DNA of 40,538 bases from Acidimicrobiia bacterium (GCA_040881685.1 JBBECS010000035.1:1-40538), one strand, 5' to 3'. Positions 22,984 through 31,880 are shown, counted from the stretch's first letter. Numbers and translations are program-made. The notes: generated by a model from the sequence alone, not told the origin.

Positions 22984-24179
22984 CCTCCACGTTCACCTGC
23001 TTCCGGGACCTCGACGTCCCCGTCGTCGACGCCGACGCCCATGTGAACGAGCCGCCGGACCTCTGGCAGGACCGGGTACCCGCCAAATGGCGCGACCGCG
23101 CCCCGAAGGTCATCGACTGCGACGGAGGCGACTGCTGGAGCTTCGAGAACGGTGATTGGCTTCGGCCTCTGGGCCTCAACGCCACCGCCGGGCTCAGCGT
23201 CGCTCAGTTCCGATGTGAGGGTGTTCGGTACGCCGACATGCGCCCGGGCGCGTTTGACCCGAAAGCCCGGCTCGCCGACCTCGACGTCGACGGCATCCAT
23301 GCCCAGGTGCTGTACCCGTCGATCGCGCTCGAAGGTGCACGCGTCTACGGGAAGGAGCGTGAGCTCCAGCTCGCCTGCGCGCGGGCCTACAACGAGTGGA
23401 TTGCCGAGTTCTGCGCCGAGAGCGAAGGGCGCCTCGCCGGCCTCGGGATCATCCCCACGGCGGGTGTCGACGACGCGATGGCCGAGGTCGAGGCCGCCGT
23501 CTCGTTGGGTCTCCGGGGCTTCATCCTCTCGCGTTTCCCGAACGGGAGCTTCGATCCCGACCCTGACGACGATCGCTTCTGGACCCTGGTCGCTGACACC
23601 GGGCTGCCGGTGGCCGTGCACCTCGGAAGCTTCGTGCGCCCGAAGGTCACGAGCTATCCCGACATGCGCGAGCCGTCCTTCATGGCGCTCGCCGGGTTGT
23701 CGAAGGGTGGCGCGCGTGCGATCGAGATGGCGTCGATGCTGTTGTTCTCCGGGGTGTTCGAACGCGTCCCCGACCTACGGATGGTGCTCGTCGAGTCGGG
23801 CATCGGGTGGATCCCATCGATGCTCGAGCAGCTCGACACCATGTTCCTTCGCTACCGCTTCGCGACCGATGCCGTCACCCGCATGCAGACGCTGCCGAGC
23901 GAGCTGTTCCACCGCAACGTGTGGGCCACGTTCATCACCGACCGCGTGGGGCTCGAGAACCTCCACCGGCTCAACTCCACGCAGGTGATGTGGTCGAGCG
24001 ACTACCCACACGACACGTGCGACTGGCCCAACTCACGCGCCACGATCGAGCACCAGTTCCGCGGCGTCCCCATCGACAACGCCCGCGCGATCCTGCACGG
24101 CAACGCCGTGTCGCTCTATCGGTTGGCCTTCTCGGCGTCGCGGGGATCGAAGACCTCCGAGTCGCCGAGCACCGTGTAG
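22980..24179 (+). CDS. Amidohydrolase_2 family metal-dependent hydrolase/decarboxylase
   Basis: This 399-aa protein is of the ACMSD-like amidohydrolase group. It has DADAH (17-21) for metal binding, LADLDVDGIHAQVLYPS, a central His in VAVHLGS, VLVESGIGWIPSMLEQ and the C-terminal SSDYPH with the metal-binding Asp. Relatives hydrolyse or decarboxylate aromatic and heterocyclic acids. The substrate is unknown. The ATG overlaps the methyltransferase stop, making it third in a tightly coupled operon. Its last 64 nt overlap the 3' end of the convergent ArsI-like gene. Confidence 0.88.
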   Translation: MTSTFTCFRDLDVPVVDADAHVNEPPDLWQDRVPAKWRDRAPKVIDCDGGDCWSFENGDWLRPLGLNATAGLSVAQFRCEGVRYADMRPGAFDPKARLADLDVDGIHAQVLYPSIALEGARVYGKERELQLACARAYNEWIAEFCAESEGRLAGLGIIPTAGVDDAMAEVEAAVSLGLRGFILSRFPNGSFDPDPDDDRFWTLVADTGLPVAVHLGSFVRPKVTSYPDMREPSFMALAGLSKGGARAIEMASMLLFSGVFERVPDLRMVLVESGIGWIPSMLEQLDTMFLRYRFATDAVTRMQTLPSELFHRNVWATFITDRVGLENLHRLNSTQVMWSSDYPHDTCDWPNSRATIEHQFRGVPIDNARAILHGNAVSLYRLAFSASRGSKTSESPSTV

Positions 24180-24520
24180 ACCTCCCACCACGCGCCGGCG
24201 GGGTCACTGACCCAGATCTTGTCTTGGGTCGCGTAGCAGCACTCGGTCCCCTCTTCCTCGCGCGTCTCGAGCCCCTCGTCGGTGAGGCGCTGCTTCGCCG
24301 CGGCGACCTCGTCGGTCGTCTCGACCTCGACACCGAGGTGGTTGATCGTCCCGCCCTTGCCGTAGCCCTCGACGAGCACGAGCTTGAGCGGCGGGTCGGC
24401 GATGGCGAAGTTGGCGTAGCCCGGCTTCACTTTGGCCGGCGGCGTGTGGAACAGCCGCGTGTAGAAGTCGATCGCAGCGTCGAGGTCATCGACGTTGAGC
24501 GCCAGCTGGACTCGTGACAT
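24116..24520 (-). CDS. arsI: ArsI/CadI-family VOC dioxygenase (C-As lyase)
   Basis: This 134-aa vicinal-oxygen-chelate protein matches the ArsI pattern. It has MSRVQLALNVDDLDAAIDFY at the start, PGYANFAI, KLVLVEG, and ECCYATQDKIW with vicinal C94-C95. Expected Fe(II) ligands are Q5, H61 and E113, with the same spacing as Gln/His/Glu in characterised ArsI. ArsI cleaves the C-As bond of trivalent organoarsenicals such as methylarsenite, and the thiol pair binds As. ATG 24520 has TAACAT 7 nt upstream (leaderless) but also lies 10 nt after the methyltransferase stop. It is convergent with the amidohydrolase. Confidence 0.9.
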   Translation of the reverse strand: MSRVQLALNVDDLDAAIDFYTRLFHTPPAKVKPGYANFAIADPPLKLVLVEGYGKGGTINHLGVEVETTDEVAAAKQRLTDEGLETREEEGTECCYATQDKIWVSDPAGAWWEVYTVLGDSEVFDPRDAEKANR

Positions 24521-24530
24521 GGTCAGGATG

Positions 24531-25172
24531 TTACGCCGGTTTCGCGCCCGCCAGAAGGGCGAGCTCACGCCACTTCCAGTGGCAATCCACGTGCTCGAAG
24601 CCGATCTCGCGCAACCACCCAAGCTGCACCTCGACCGGGGCGAGCTTGTTGGACGGGTCGTCTCCCTCGACGCCGTATCCGATCGCGTCGAGGAACGCCC
24701 GATGGAGCTCGGGCGTCGCCGAGTCGACGTGCTCGAGGTTGAGGAACACGCCACCTGGCCGAAGGCGTTTGAACACCTCGCCGTACAGTGCACGCTTGCG
24801 TTCGTCGTGCACGTGGTGGATGGCGAACGCGGACACGACCGCTTCGAACTCACCCCACGACGGCGGCAACGGCACGTCGAAGTCGTGCTCGACCACCTCG
24901 ACCCGAGGGTCGGTCTCGAAGCGCTCGCGCGCCTGTCGGAGCATCTCAGGTGAGAAGTCCGCGGCGACGAACTCGGCCTCGGGGTGCAACGTCTGGAGCA
25001 GGCCGACCACGTAGCCGTCTCCGGTCCCGAGGTCGAGCACTCGCTGCGCTGATCTGGGCAGGTGCTCGAGCAGCGCTGCGTAGCCCTCGTCGCGGTGCGG
25101 GATGTCGCGGCGCCGCTGGAGGTAGTCCTTGGCGTGCTGGGGCAAGGTCCAGAGGTTCACATCCGCGGTCAT
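24531..25172 (-). CDS. Class I SAM-dependent methyltransferase
   Basis: This 213-aa protein has motif I VLDLGTGDGYVVGLL (about 41-55), the acidic end of strand 2 in FVAADFS, HDFDVPLPP, AIHHVHDERKRALYGEVFKRLRPGGVFLNLEHV and a C-terminal WREL. It resembles generic small-molecule methyltransferases and lacks the cysteine set of the ArsM-like protein. The substrate is unknown. Its ATG overlaps the leuA stop (ATGA), so it is translationally coupled to leuA and lies under the same attenuator. That pairing is odd and may only be operon position. Confidence 0.85.
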   Translation of the reverse strand: MTADVNLWTLPQHAKDYLQRRRDIPHRDEGYAALLEHLPRSAQRVLDLGTGDGYVVGLLQTLHPEAEFVAADFSPEMLRQARERFETDPRVEVVEHDFDVPLPPSWGEFEAVVSAFAIHHVHDERKRALYGEVFKRLRPGGVFLNLEHVDSATPELHRAFLDAIGYGVEGDDPSNKLAPVEVQLGWLREIGFEHVDCHWKWRELALLAGAKPA

Positions 25173-26716
25173 GGCCCCACGGTGCGCTCTCGCGGCTCGG
25201 CACGATCACGCAGGCGCACAAGCTTGTTCACGGCGTTGAGGTAGGCGCGCGCTGACGCTTCTACGACGTCGGTCGACACACCGCGGCCCGACACCTTGGC
25301 ACCGTCGGCGTCGAGCATGACGATGACATCGCCGAGGGCGTCACCGCCTTTGGTGACCGATGACACCTTGAAGTCCAGCAGCGTGCCCGACACACCGGTG
25401 GCCTTGGCGATCGCCGCGACCGCCGCGTCGATCATGCCGTTGCCCTCGGCCGTGGCTTCCACGCGGGCGTCGCCTTCGTTCAGGACCACGGTCGCGGTGG
25501 GCGTGCTCGTGGTGCCGCCGTGCACATCGAAGCTCACGATCGAGTACCGATGCACGATGCCGGCGCCGAGCTCTTCGGCGATGATCGCCTCGAGGTCCGC
25601 CTCGGTGATCTCGACCTTGCGGTCGGCCAGCTCTTTGAAGCGGGTGAACGCCTGGTTGAGCGCGTCGCCTTGGACGTGCAGCCCCATCTTCTCCAGCGTG
25701 TCGGCAAACGCATGGCGACCGGAGTGCTTGCCCAGCACAATCTGCGCGGCGTCCTGGCCGACCGTGGTCGCGTCGATGATCTCGTACGTCTCGCGGTCCT
25801 CGAGGACCCCGTGCTGATGGATGCCGGCTTCGTGCGCGAACGCGTTCCGACCTACGACCGCCTTGTTGTACTGCACGGGATAGCCGGTGAGGCGCGAGAC
25901 GAGACGCGAAGTCCGCGCGAGCTCTTCGGTGTGCACGGAGGTCTCGACCAGACCGAAGTAGTCGCTGCGCGTCTTGATCGCCATCACGATCTCCTCGAGC
26001 GCAGCGTTGCCGGCTCGCTCACCGAGCCCGTTGACGGCACATTCCACCTGGCGGGCACCAGCGGCCACGCCGGCCAGCGAGTTGGCCACGGCCAGCCCGA
26101 GGTCGTTGTGACAGTGCGTGGACACGACGTACTCGCCCTGCACGGTCGCGATGATGTGCGCGATCAGCTTTCCAAACTCCTCCGGCACGCCGTAGCCGAC
26201 CGTGTCGGGGATGTTCAGCGTGGTCGCGCCGTTGTCGACGGCGAGCTGGAGCACCTCGCACATGAAGTCGACTTCCGAGCGGCTGCCGTCCTCAGGCGAG
26301 AACTCGATGTCGGTCGTGTACACGGCGGCACGGGCAACCCCCGCGACGACCTCGGCCTTCACCTGGTCCTCGGTCATCCGGAGCTTCTTCTTCATGTGGA
26401 TCGGCGAGGTGGCGATGAACACGTGCAGGCGGGGCTTCTCGGCGTGCTGCACCGCCTCCCAGGCCCGGTCGATGTCCTTGAACCCGGTGCGGGAGAGCCC
26501 GGCGATGACGGGCCCTCGCACCGTCTTGGCGATGGCCTCCACGGCCTCGAAATCGCCCTGGCTCGCGATCGGGAACCCGGCCTCGATGATGTCCACGCCC
26601 AGCCGGGCGAGCTGCTCGGCGATCTCCAGCTTCTCGCCCACGTCGAGGGAGATGCCCGGCGACTGCTCGCCGTCACGCAGCGTCGTGTCGAAGATCCGGA
26701 CCTGGTTGCGGGTCAT
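25169..26716 (-). CDS. leuA: 2-isopropylmalate synthase
   Basis: This 515-aa enzyme condenses acetyl-CoA and 2-oxoisovalerate, the committed step of leucine synthesis. It is a DRE-TIM metallolyase with DTTLRDGEQSPGISL (near residue 10), STHCHNDLGLAVANSLAGV with the metal-binding HxH, NAFAHEAGIHQHGVL and a C-terminal LeuA allosteric domain for leucine feedback (YSIVSFDVHGGTTSTPTATV onward). I chose ATG 26716, with AGGGAAG 10 nt upstream, over GTG 26737. It is preceded by a leucine leader peptide and terminator. It is followed by an overlapping methyltransferase. Confidence 0.96.
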   Translation of the reverse strand: MTRNQVRIFDTTLRDGEQSPGISLDVGEKLEIAEQLARLGVDIIEAGFPIASQGDFEAVEAIAKTVRGPVIAGLSRTGFKDIDRAWEAVQHAEKPRLHVFIATSPIHMKKKLRMTEDQVKAEVVAGVARAAVYTTDIEFSPEDGSRSEVDFMCEVLQLAVDNGATTLNIPDTVGYGVPEEFGKLIAHIIATVQGEYVVSTHCHNDLGLAVANSLAGVAAGARQVECAVNGLGERAGNAALEEIVMAIKTRSDYFGLVETSVHTEELARTSRLVSRLTGYPVQYNKAVVGRNAFAHEAGIHQHGVLEDRETYEIIDATTVGQDAAQIVLGKHSGRHAFADTLEKMGLHVQGDALNQAFTRFKELADRKVEITEADLEAIIAEELGAGIVHRYSIVSFDVHGGTTSTPTATVVLNEGDARVEATAEGNGMIDAAVAAIAKATGVSGTLLDFKVSSVTKGGDALGDVIVMLDADGAKVSGRGVSTDVVEASARAYLNAVNKLVRLRDRAEPRERTVGP

Positions 26717-26750
26717 GTCGCTCTCGCTTCCCTTCACTTCTCGGGCAACG

Positions 26751-26782
26751 AAAAACCTCCCCGGCCCGAGGGCACGAGGAGG
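26751..26782 (-). terminator. Intrinsic terminator of the leuA attenuator
   Basis: In minus-strand RNA, CCUCCUCG pairs with CGGGGAGG (26782-26756, 8 bp with one G-U), with a further small inner stem, followed by UUUUU (26755-26751). It lies between the leader stop and leuA. A weaker hairpin GCGGG/CCCGC (26810-26782) sits between the leader and the terminator and overlaps its base, a possible alternative structure. Confidence 0.85.
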
Positions 26783-26812
26783 CGGGACGCGAGCACCGGA
26801 AGGCGCCCGCGT

Positions 26813-26863
26813 CTACGTAAGGAGCAGGCTCGTCGAGATGGCGGCGCGCAGTTCCTTCGTCAT
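26813..26863 (-). CDS. Leucine leader peptide of the leuA attenuator
   Basis: ATG 26863 encodes MTKELRAAISTSLLLT, 16 residues with CTG CTC CTT consecutive leucine codons three codons before the stop. Ribosome stalling under leucine limitation would change folding before the terminator at 26751-26782. No Shine-Dalgarno is seen. A TTGCCT-N17-CATCAT promoter (26901-26873) would start transcription close to the ATG, so translation is probably leaderless. Confidence 0.85.
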   Translation of the reverse strand: MTKELRAAISTSLLLT

Positions 26864-26872
26864 GGTCTGACC

Positions 26873-26901
26873 ATGATGGCCGCTCGCAGCGCAAAAGGCA
26901 A
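26873..26901 (-). promoter_or_regulatory. Candidate promoter of leuA leader
   Basis: On the minus strand TTGCCT is followed after 17 nt by CATCAT, about 9 nt before the leader peptide ATG. Both boxes are imperfect. It overlaps the divergent upstream region of the small gene at 26935. Confidence 0.4.
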
Positions 26902-26934
26902 GCGACAACGCGCGCAGATGGGACAATCTTCGTG

Positions 26935-27114
26935 ATGGCCAAGCGAAAGCACCCATGGCTTCGGCGCATGTTCGGGCTCGGGCTGATGGCCGGTGCCGCA
27001 TACGCGATCTGGCGCGCCGTCGAAGCCGACCGGGTGGAGCGCGACCACGGCTGGGAGCCGCAGCCGTTTCCGTTCCCCCCGCAACCGCGCTCCGACGACG
27101 AGGAAGGCGCGTGA
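26935..27114 (+). CDS. Small single-pass membrane protein
   Basis: This 59-aa protein has a basic start (MAKRKHPWLRR), one membrane segment (MFGLGLMAGAAYAIWRAVE, about 12-30) and a Pro/acidic tail. I do not recognise a family. ATG 26935 has GACAAT 7 nt upstream, consistent with a leaderless transcript. It is divergent from the leuA leader and ends 4 nt from the convergent serA stop. The topology is probably N-in, tail outside or reversed; the basic N-terminus favours N-in. Confidence 0.6.
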   Translation: MAKRKHPWLRRMFGLGLMAGAAYAIWRAVEADRVERDHGWEPQPFPFPPQPRSDDEEGA

Positions 27115-27118
27115 TCGG

Positions 27119-28705
27119 CTAGTCGAGTTCGATCGCGTCGGCGTCGAGCACACCGTCGACGGCGCGCAGCTGCTCGACCACTTCCGGCGGCACCGTCGAA
27201 TAGGTCGAAAGTGCCATGAGGGCGGCTGCGCCCTCCGCGTTGACCCCGACGTCCATGTCGGCGATGTTCACGCCGGCCGCACCGAGGATGGAGCCCACGG
27301 TGCCGATCATCCCCGGCGTGTCGGTGTTGCGCACGACGAGCATGTGACTGGACGGGGGAAGGTCCACGTCGTGCTCATGGATGCCCACGATCCGTGGCCT
27401 GGCGCGCTTGCCGAAGAGCGTGCCAGCGACGTGCACGTCGCGATCCCCGGTACGGCCGCGGAGCGTGACGAGGTTGATGAAATCGAGTGCCGCAGACGAC
27501 GTTGACTCACGCACGTTGATCCCACGTGCCTCCGCGAGCTGGGGCGCGTTCACGAACGAGACGGGCTCGTCGACGACGGCACTCAGTACACCCTTGAGGA
27601 CCGACAGCGTGAGCACACGACAGTCGTAGTCGGCGATCTCGCCCTCGTACGAGACCTCCAACGTGTCGACAACACCACCCGCGAGCGCGGTGAAGAGCCG
27701 GCCCAGGCGCTCGGCGAGCGGAAGGAAGGGTTGCACCGTGGCGTTCGCTTCGGTCGCGGCGACGTTGACCGCGTAGGGCACGAACTCGCCGCGCAACGCG
27801 AGCACCACCTGCTCGGCGATCGTGATGCCGGCCTTGTCCTGCGCCTCCACCGTCGACGCGCCTAGATGCGGCGTGACCACGACGCTGTCGAGCCCGAACA
27901 GCGCCGACTCCGTGGTTGGCTCGGTCTCGAACACGTCGATGGCGGCACCGGCGATCCGCCCGGACCGCACCATGTCGGCGAGGGCCTCCTCGTCGACGAT
28001 CCCCCCGCGCGCCGTGTTCACGATGCGCAGGGTGGGCTTCGCGTGCGCGAGCAGGTCGCGACCGATGAGACCAATCGTCTCGGGCGTCTTCGGGATGTGC
28101 AGCGTGAGGAAGTCGGCTTGGCGCACCAGCTCTTCCAGGTCGCTCACCAGCCCGAGTCCGAGCTGACGGGCACGCTCGGCGCTCACGTACGGGTCGTACG
28201 CGAGCAGCTTCATGCCGAACGCCAGAGCACGCTGCGCAACCAGAACGCCGACACGACCGAGCCCGACGATGCCGAGCGTCTTGCCGTGGAGCTCGACGCC
28301 CTCCCATTGGGTCCGGTTCCACCTGCCGGCGCGGAGATCGGCATCAGCTCGGGGGATGTTCCGAGCCTGAGCGAGCAGCAGCGCGACCGTGTGCTCCGCG
28401 GCCGACAGCACGTTGGACTGCGGCGCATTGACCACCATCACGCCGCGGCGCGTGGCCGCGTCCACGTCCACGTTGTCGAGCCCGATCCCGGCGCGGCCGA
28501 TGACCACGAGATCGCGGCCCGCCTCCACGACGGCGGCGTCCACCTGTGTCGCGCTCCGAATCACGAGGGCGGCCGCGCCAGCGACAGCCTCCCGCAGCTC
28601 GTCGGGCGAGAGGCCCAGGCGTTCATCGACCTCGAAGCCCGCGCCGCGCAGCGCGTCGAGGCCGCGGGCAGCCAGCTGTTCGGTGACCAGGACGCGCGTC
28701 GTCAC
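27119..28705 (-). CDS. serA: D-3-phosphoglycerate dehydrogenase
   Basis: This 528-aa enzyme oxidises 3-phosphoglycerate, the first step of serine synthesis. It has the NAD-binding GIVGLGRVGVLVAQ, IVNTARGGIVDEEAL, the catalytic His in VTPHLGASTVEAQ, an intervening ASB domain and a C-terminal ACT domain (MLVVRNTDTPGMIGTVGSILGAAGVNIADMDVG) for serine feedback. This is the long actinobacterial/mycobacterial SerA form. Start GTG 28705 overlaps the stop of a small membrane protein gene by GTGA, so the two are translated together. Confidence 0.96.
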   Translation of the reverse strand: MTTRVLVTEQLAARGLDALRGAGFEVDERLGLSPDELREAVAGAAALVIRSATQVDAAVVEAGRDLVVIGRAGIGLDNVDVDAATRRGVMVVNAPQSNVLSAAEHTVALLLAQARNIPRADADLRAGRWNRTQWEGVELHGKTLGIVGLGRVGVLVAQRALAFGMKLLAYDPYVSAERARQLGLGLVSDLEELVRQADFLTLHIPKTPETIGLIGRDLLAHAKPTLRIVNTARGGIVDEEALADMVRSGRIAGAAIDVFETEPTTESALFGLDSVVVTPHLGASTVEAQDKAGITIAEQVVLALRGEFVPYAVNVAATEANATVQPFLPLAERLGRLFTALAGGVVDTLEVSYEGEIADYDCRVLTLSVLKGVLSAVVDEPVSFVNAPQLAEARGINVRESTSSAALDFINLVTLRGRTGDRDVHVAGTLFGKRARPRIVGIHEHDVDLPPSSHMLVVRNTDTPGMIGTVGSILGAAGVNIADMDVGVNAEGAAALMALSTYSTVPPEVVEQLRAVDGVLDADAIELD

Positions 28706-28890
28706 GGGGTCGAGGGTATGCCCCTCATGCCTTCTTGCGGGCGATCTTTGTCACTGCCACCAGCTCTTCCAATGGTCGAGGCCGCGGCGGGCCCGATCGG
28801 TGCGATCAGCAACATCATCGCCGCCAGCGTCGTCAACGCGATCAGGCCAGCGTCGTCAACGCGATCAGTTGGTTTCGTCCTCGGCCTCAT
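28702..28890 (-). CDS. Small hydrophobic protein overlapping serA
   Basis: This 62-aa frame has a strong ribosome binding site (GGAGGTGAC right before ATG 28890). It has a hydrophobic stretch LIALTTLAAMMLLIAPIGPAAAS (about 16-38) and then a polar tail. It looks like a signal peptide or single membrane segment. A 23-bp tandem duplication (28823-28868) sits in the coding region and shifts the frame, so the same DNA is read as VDDAG once and LTTLA once. Its stop overlaps the serA start. I recognise no family. It could be a leader ORF for serA translation. Confidence 0.55.
   Translation of the reverse strand: MRPRTKPTDRVDDAGLIALTTLAAMMLLIAPIGPAAASTIGRAGGSDKDRPQEGMRGIPSTP
28823..28868. repeat. 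Exact 23-bp tandem duplication
   Basis: 28823-28845 and 28846-28868 are identical (GCCAGCGTCGTCAACGCG...). 23 is not a multiple of three, so the duplication shifts the overlapping reading frame. Confidence 0.95.
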
Positions 28891-28922
28891 GTCACCTCCA
28901 GTTCGGGCCTCAATCATGCACG

Positions 28923-29414
28923 TCAGACGCGCTCGGCCGCGATCTCGGCGAGCGCGACCAGCTTCGCCTGGAGGCCGGCTGCGTCCACCTGACCCTTGGG
29001 TTTGACGAAGACGCCCTGCACCGTGAAGAGGAGACGCTTGCTCTCGAGTACGTAGAGCGTCGCGACGTCGCCCGCATAGAGCGCCTCGCGGCCCAGCCCA
29101 TCGACTGCGATCGCGTCGGGACCCGAGAAGCTGCGGGCGATCTCGAACGCCTCCCGTGCGCTCGAACCGCGACTGACGAGCGTGGCGATCTCGCCCCCAC
29201 CCTCGCCCGAACCGCCCGCGACCATCCAAAGGCAGGATGCGCCGACCGCGCCCTTGCGTCCCCGACCCACGTCAGCATCGAACACTGCGGCGATCTCGCG
29301 CGGCTTGAGCAGCTTGCACGCATTCGCGTCGCGCGCGCCCCGCCCCGCCGACGCGGGCACAGCGGCGGCGGCGAGCACACAGCTCAGCACTGCGGACGCG
29401 AAACGCACGCGCAC
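28923..29414 (-). CDS. Secreted protein, DUF3558-like
   Basis: This 163-aa product has a signal peptide (VRVRFASAVLSCVLAAAAVPASA) and a mature domain beginning DANACKLLKPREIAAVFDADVG, then SCLWMVAGGSGE. The paired Cys and the CKLL-x-PREIA pattern resemble actinobacterial DUF3558-type lipoproteins, whose function is unknown. There is no clear lipobox. The start is GTG 29414 or 29408, 1-7 nt past the aspartate-type aminotransferase stop, so it is probably in the same operon. Confidence 0.7.
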   Translation of the reverse strand: MRVRFASAVLSCVLAAAAVPASAGRGARDANACKLLKPREIAAVFDADVGRGRKGAVGASCLWMVAGGSGEGGGEIATLVSRGSSAREAFEIARSFSGPDAIAVDGLGREALYAGDVATLYVLESKRLLFTVQGVFVKPKGQVDAAGLQAKLVALAEIAAERV

Positions 29415-29415
29415 G

Positions 29416-30624
29416 TCAGCCAAGGAGCGTAGCGATCCGCTCCAGACCTTCGGCCAGGTCGTCGTCACCGAGCGCGAACGACAGCCGCGCGTACCCCGGA
29501 GCTCCGAAGGCCTCGCCCGGCACGATCGCGACGCGCGCTTCGTCGAGGAGAACCTCACAGAGCTCGAGCGCAGTGTCGACGGTTCTCCCCGCGATCTTTT
29601 GGCCGATCACCCCGGCGAACGACGGAAAGCAGTAGAACGCGCCCTGCGGTTCGAGGCAGGCCACGCCGGGGATGCTCGAGAGCATCTCGTGCATCGTGCG
29701 GCCCCGACGCTCGAACGCGGTCCGCATCTCTGCAACCGCCGACAAATCGCCGATCACGGCTGCGAGCGCGGCGCGCTGTGAGACGTTGCCCACGTTGGAC
29801 GTGGAATGCGATTGGAGGTTGTTCGCTGCGACGACGATGTCGGCCGGGCCGATCATCCAGCCGACTCGCCAACCAGTCATCGCGTAGGTCTTGGCCACTC
29901 CGTTGACCACGATGCAGTTGCCCACCAGCTCGGGTACGACGCCCGGCATCGACGAGAAGCGGTGCTCGCCGAAGGTGAGATGCTCGTAGATCTCGTCGGT
30001 CACGACCCAGAGGTCGTGCTCGTCGGCCCAGCGGCCGATCGCCTCCACCTCTTCCCGCGGGTACACCGCTCCGGTGGGGTTGCTCGGTGACACGAAGAGC
30101 AGAGCTTTGGTGCGCTCGGTGCGCGCCGCGTCGAGCTGGTCGACCGAGACCCGGAAGCCGGTCGCCTCGGTCGTCGGGATGACGACCGACACGCCGTCGG
30201 CCAGCGCGATCGACTCGGGATACGTCGTCCAGTACGGCGCGGGCAAGAGCACTTCGTCGCCCGGGTCGAGGAGCGCCTGGAACGCGTTGTACACGGCCTG
30301 CTTGCCGCCGTTGGTGACGAGCACGTGCGACGGCTCGCATGCGTAGTCGGAGTCACGCGCGGTCTTCGCGGCGATCGCCTCCCGCAGCTCGGGGAGACCG
30401 GCCGCGGGCGTGTACTTGTGGTTCGCCGGGTCGCGACACGCCTCGATCGCGGCCTCGACGATGTTCGCCGGCGTCGGGAAGTCGGGCTCGCCGGCCCCGA
30501 AGCTGATGACGTGCTCCCCCGCGGCCTTGAGCGCCTTGGCCTTGGCGTCGACGGCCAGCGTGGCCGACTCGGCGATGGCACCGATCTTGCGCGAGACGCG
30601 CAGCCGTTCGGAGATGCGGGCCAT
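29416..30624 (-). CDS. aspC: Aspartate-type aminotransferase (class I/II)
   Basis: This 402-aa, fold-type I PLP enzyme has [88 protein letters not shown] and the PLP lysine in [16 protein letters not shown], with an FYCFPSF and C-terminal ARLSFA. It is in the Bacillus/Thermus AspAT (1-gamma) group and probably transaminates aspartate/glutamate. Prephenate or other activities are possible. ATG 30624 follows GGGAGTG. Confidence 0.92.
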   Translation of the reverse strand: MARISERLRVSRKIGAIAESATLAVDAKAKALKAAGEHVISFGAGEPDFPTPANIVEAAIEACRDPANHKYTPAAGLPELREAIAAKTARDSDYACEPSHVLVTNGGKQAVYNAFQALLDPGDEVLLPAPYWTTYPESIALADGVSVVIPTTEATGFRVSVDQLDAARTERTKALLFVSPSNPTGAVYPREEVEAIGRWADEHDLWVVTDEIYEHLTFGEHRFSSMPGVVPELVGNCIVVNGVAKTYAMTGWRVGWMIGPADIVVAANNLQSHSTSNVGNVSQRAALAAVIGDLSAVAEMRTAFERRGRTMHEMLSSIPGVACLEPQGAFYCFPSFAGVIGQKIAGRTVDTALELCEVLLDEARVAIVPGEAFGAPGYARLSFALGDDDLAEGLERIATLLG

Positions 30625-30695
30625 CACTCCCACTCTCGGCGCTGCGCTCGCCTCATGGACCCATCCTCGCACGGCGGCCCTCCAGGAGCGGTGCC

Positions 30696-31880
30696 TTATG
30701 CGGTGACGGCCTTCGCTTCCTCGAGCGTCGGGTCCCACGCCTTGAGGTCGGCGAGACGCGGATCGTTGGAGAAGACCTCCACCACCGGCAGGGAAAGCCC
30801 GAGACGACGTTGCACGACCCGCACCGCGTTCTCCTGGTTCCAGAGCATGAGCGTGACCGCCACGCCCGACTCGCCGGCGCGTGCCGTGCGCCCGGATCGA
30901 TGCAGGTAGTTCTTGTGATCGTCGGTCGGGTCCCAGTGCACGACCACGTCGATGCCCTCCACGTGCAAGCCGCGAGCAGCAACGTCGGTGGCGACGAGCA
31001 CCGGCACCTTCCCGGCCATGAAGTCGGCCAGCGCCTGCTCGCGCGCGCCCTGGCGGAGATCGCCGTGGATCGCGCCAGCCTTCACGCCCTCACGACTGAG
31101 CTTTGTCACGAGGCGGTCGGCACCGCGCTTCGTGTTGCAGAACACGAGCGTCCGCTCGACTCCGTTGGTGATCGCGGCGAGCACCTTCACCTTGTCCATC
31201 TCGTGCACGAAGAGGAACCGGTGCTCCATCTCCTCCACGGTCGGCTCGTCGGACTCGACCTCATGGAAGACCGGATCGTTCATGTAGCGGTTCACGACAA
31301 TCTTCACGGCACCGTCGAGGGTGGCCGAGAAGAGCATCGTCTGGTGCTCCTTCGACTTGATGCCGTAGAGGATCTTCTGCACCTGCGGCATGAACCCCAT
31401 GTCGGCCATGCGGTCGGCTTCGTCGAGCACGAGCACGTCGATGGCCTCGAACGAGACCTCACCGCGCTCCATGAGGTCGATGAGACGGCCAGGGGTGCCG
31501 ACGATCACGTCGGCACCCTTGCGCAGCGCGTTGATCTGCGGTTCGAACCCCACCCCGCCGTACACGGCTTTCACACGCCGGCCGACGAGCTTGGCCAGGG
31601 GCGCGAGGACCTCGTACACCTGGTTGGCGAGTTCCCGCGTGGGCACGAGCACCAAGCCCGTGGGTCGGCGGGCCTCCGCCTTCGACACGCGCTCGAGCAG
31701 CGGGATGCCGAAGGCGAGGGTCTTGCCGGAGCCGGTCTTGGCCTTGCCGCACAGATCGCGTCCGGCCAACGCGTCGCGGATGGTGAGCTCTTGGATGGGG
31801 AACGGTGCGTCGATGCCCTCGCGTTCGAGCGCGTCGACGATGTCGCGCGAGACGCCGAGCGCCTCGAAGGTGGTGGTCAC
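30696..31880 (-). CDS. DEAD-box RNA helicase
   Basis: This 394-aa ATP-dependent RNA helicase has the Q motif region FPIQELTI, motif I AKTGSGKT, Ia [43 protein letters not shown] and [10 protein letters not shown]. It is RhlE/DeaD-like, with a short C-terminus lacking a DbpA domain. Such proteins act in ribosome assembly and mRNA decay. The start is GTG 31880. A 199-nt intergenic region separates it from the Coq4-like gene. Confidence 0.93.
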   Translation of the reverse strand: MTTTFEALGVSRDIVDALEREGIDAPFPIQELTIRDALAGRDLCGKAKTGSGKTLAFGIPLLERVSKAEARRPTGLVLVPTRELANQVYEVLAPLAKLVGRRVKAVYGGVGFEPQINALRKGADVIVGTPGRLIDLMERGEVSFEAIDVLVLDEADRMADMGFMPQVQKILYGIKSKEHQTMLFSATLDGAVKIVVNRYMNDPVFHEVESDEPTVEEMEHRFLFVHEMDKVKVLAAITNGVERTLVFCNTKRGADRLVTKLSREGVKAGAIHGDLRQGAREQALADFMAGKVPVLVATDVAARGLHVEGIDVVVHWDPTDDHKNYLHRSGRTARAGESGVAVTLMLWNQENAVRVVQRRLGLSLPVVEVFSNDPRLADLKAWDPTLEEAKAVTA

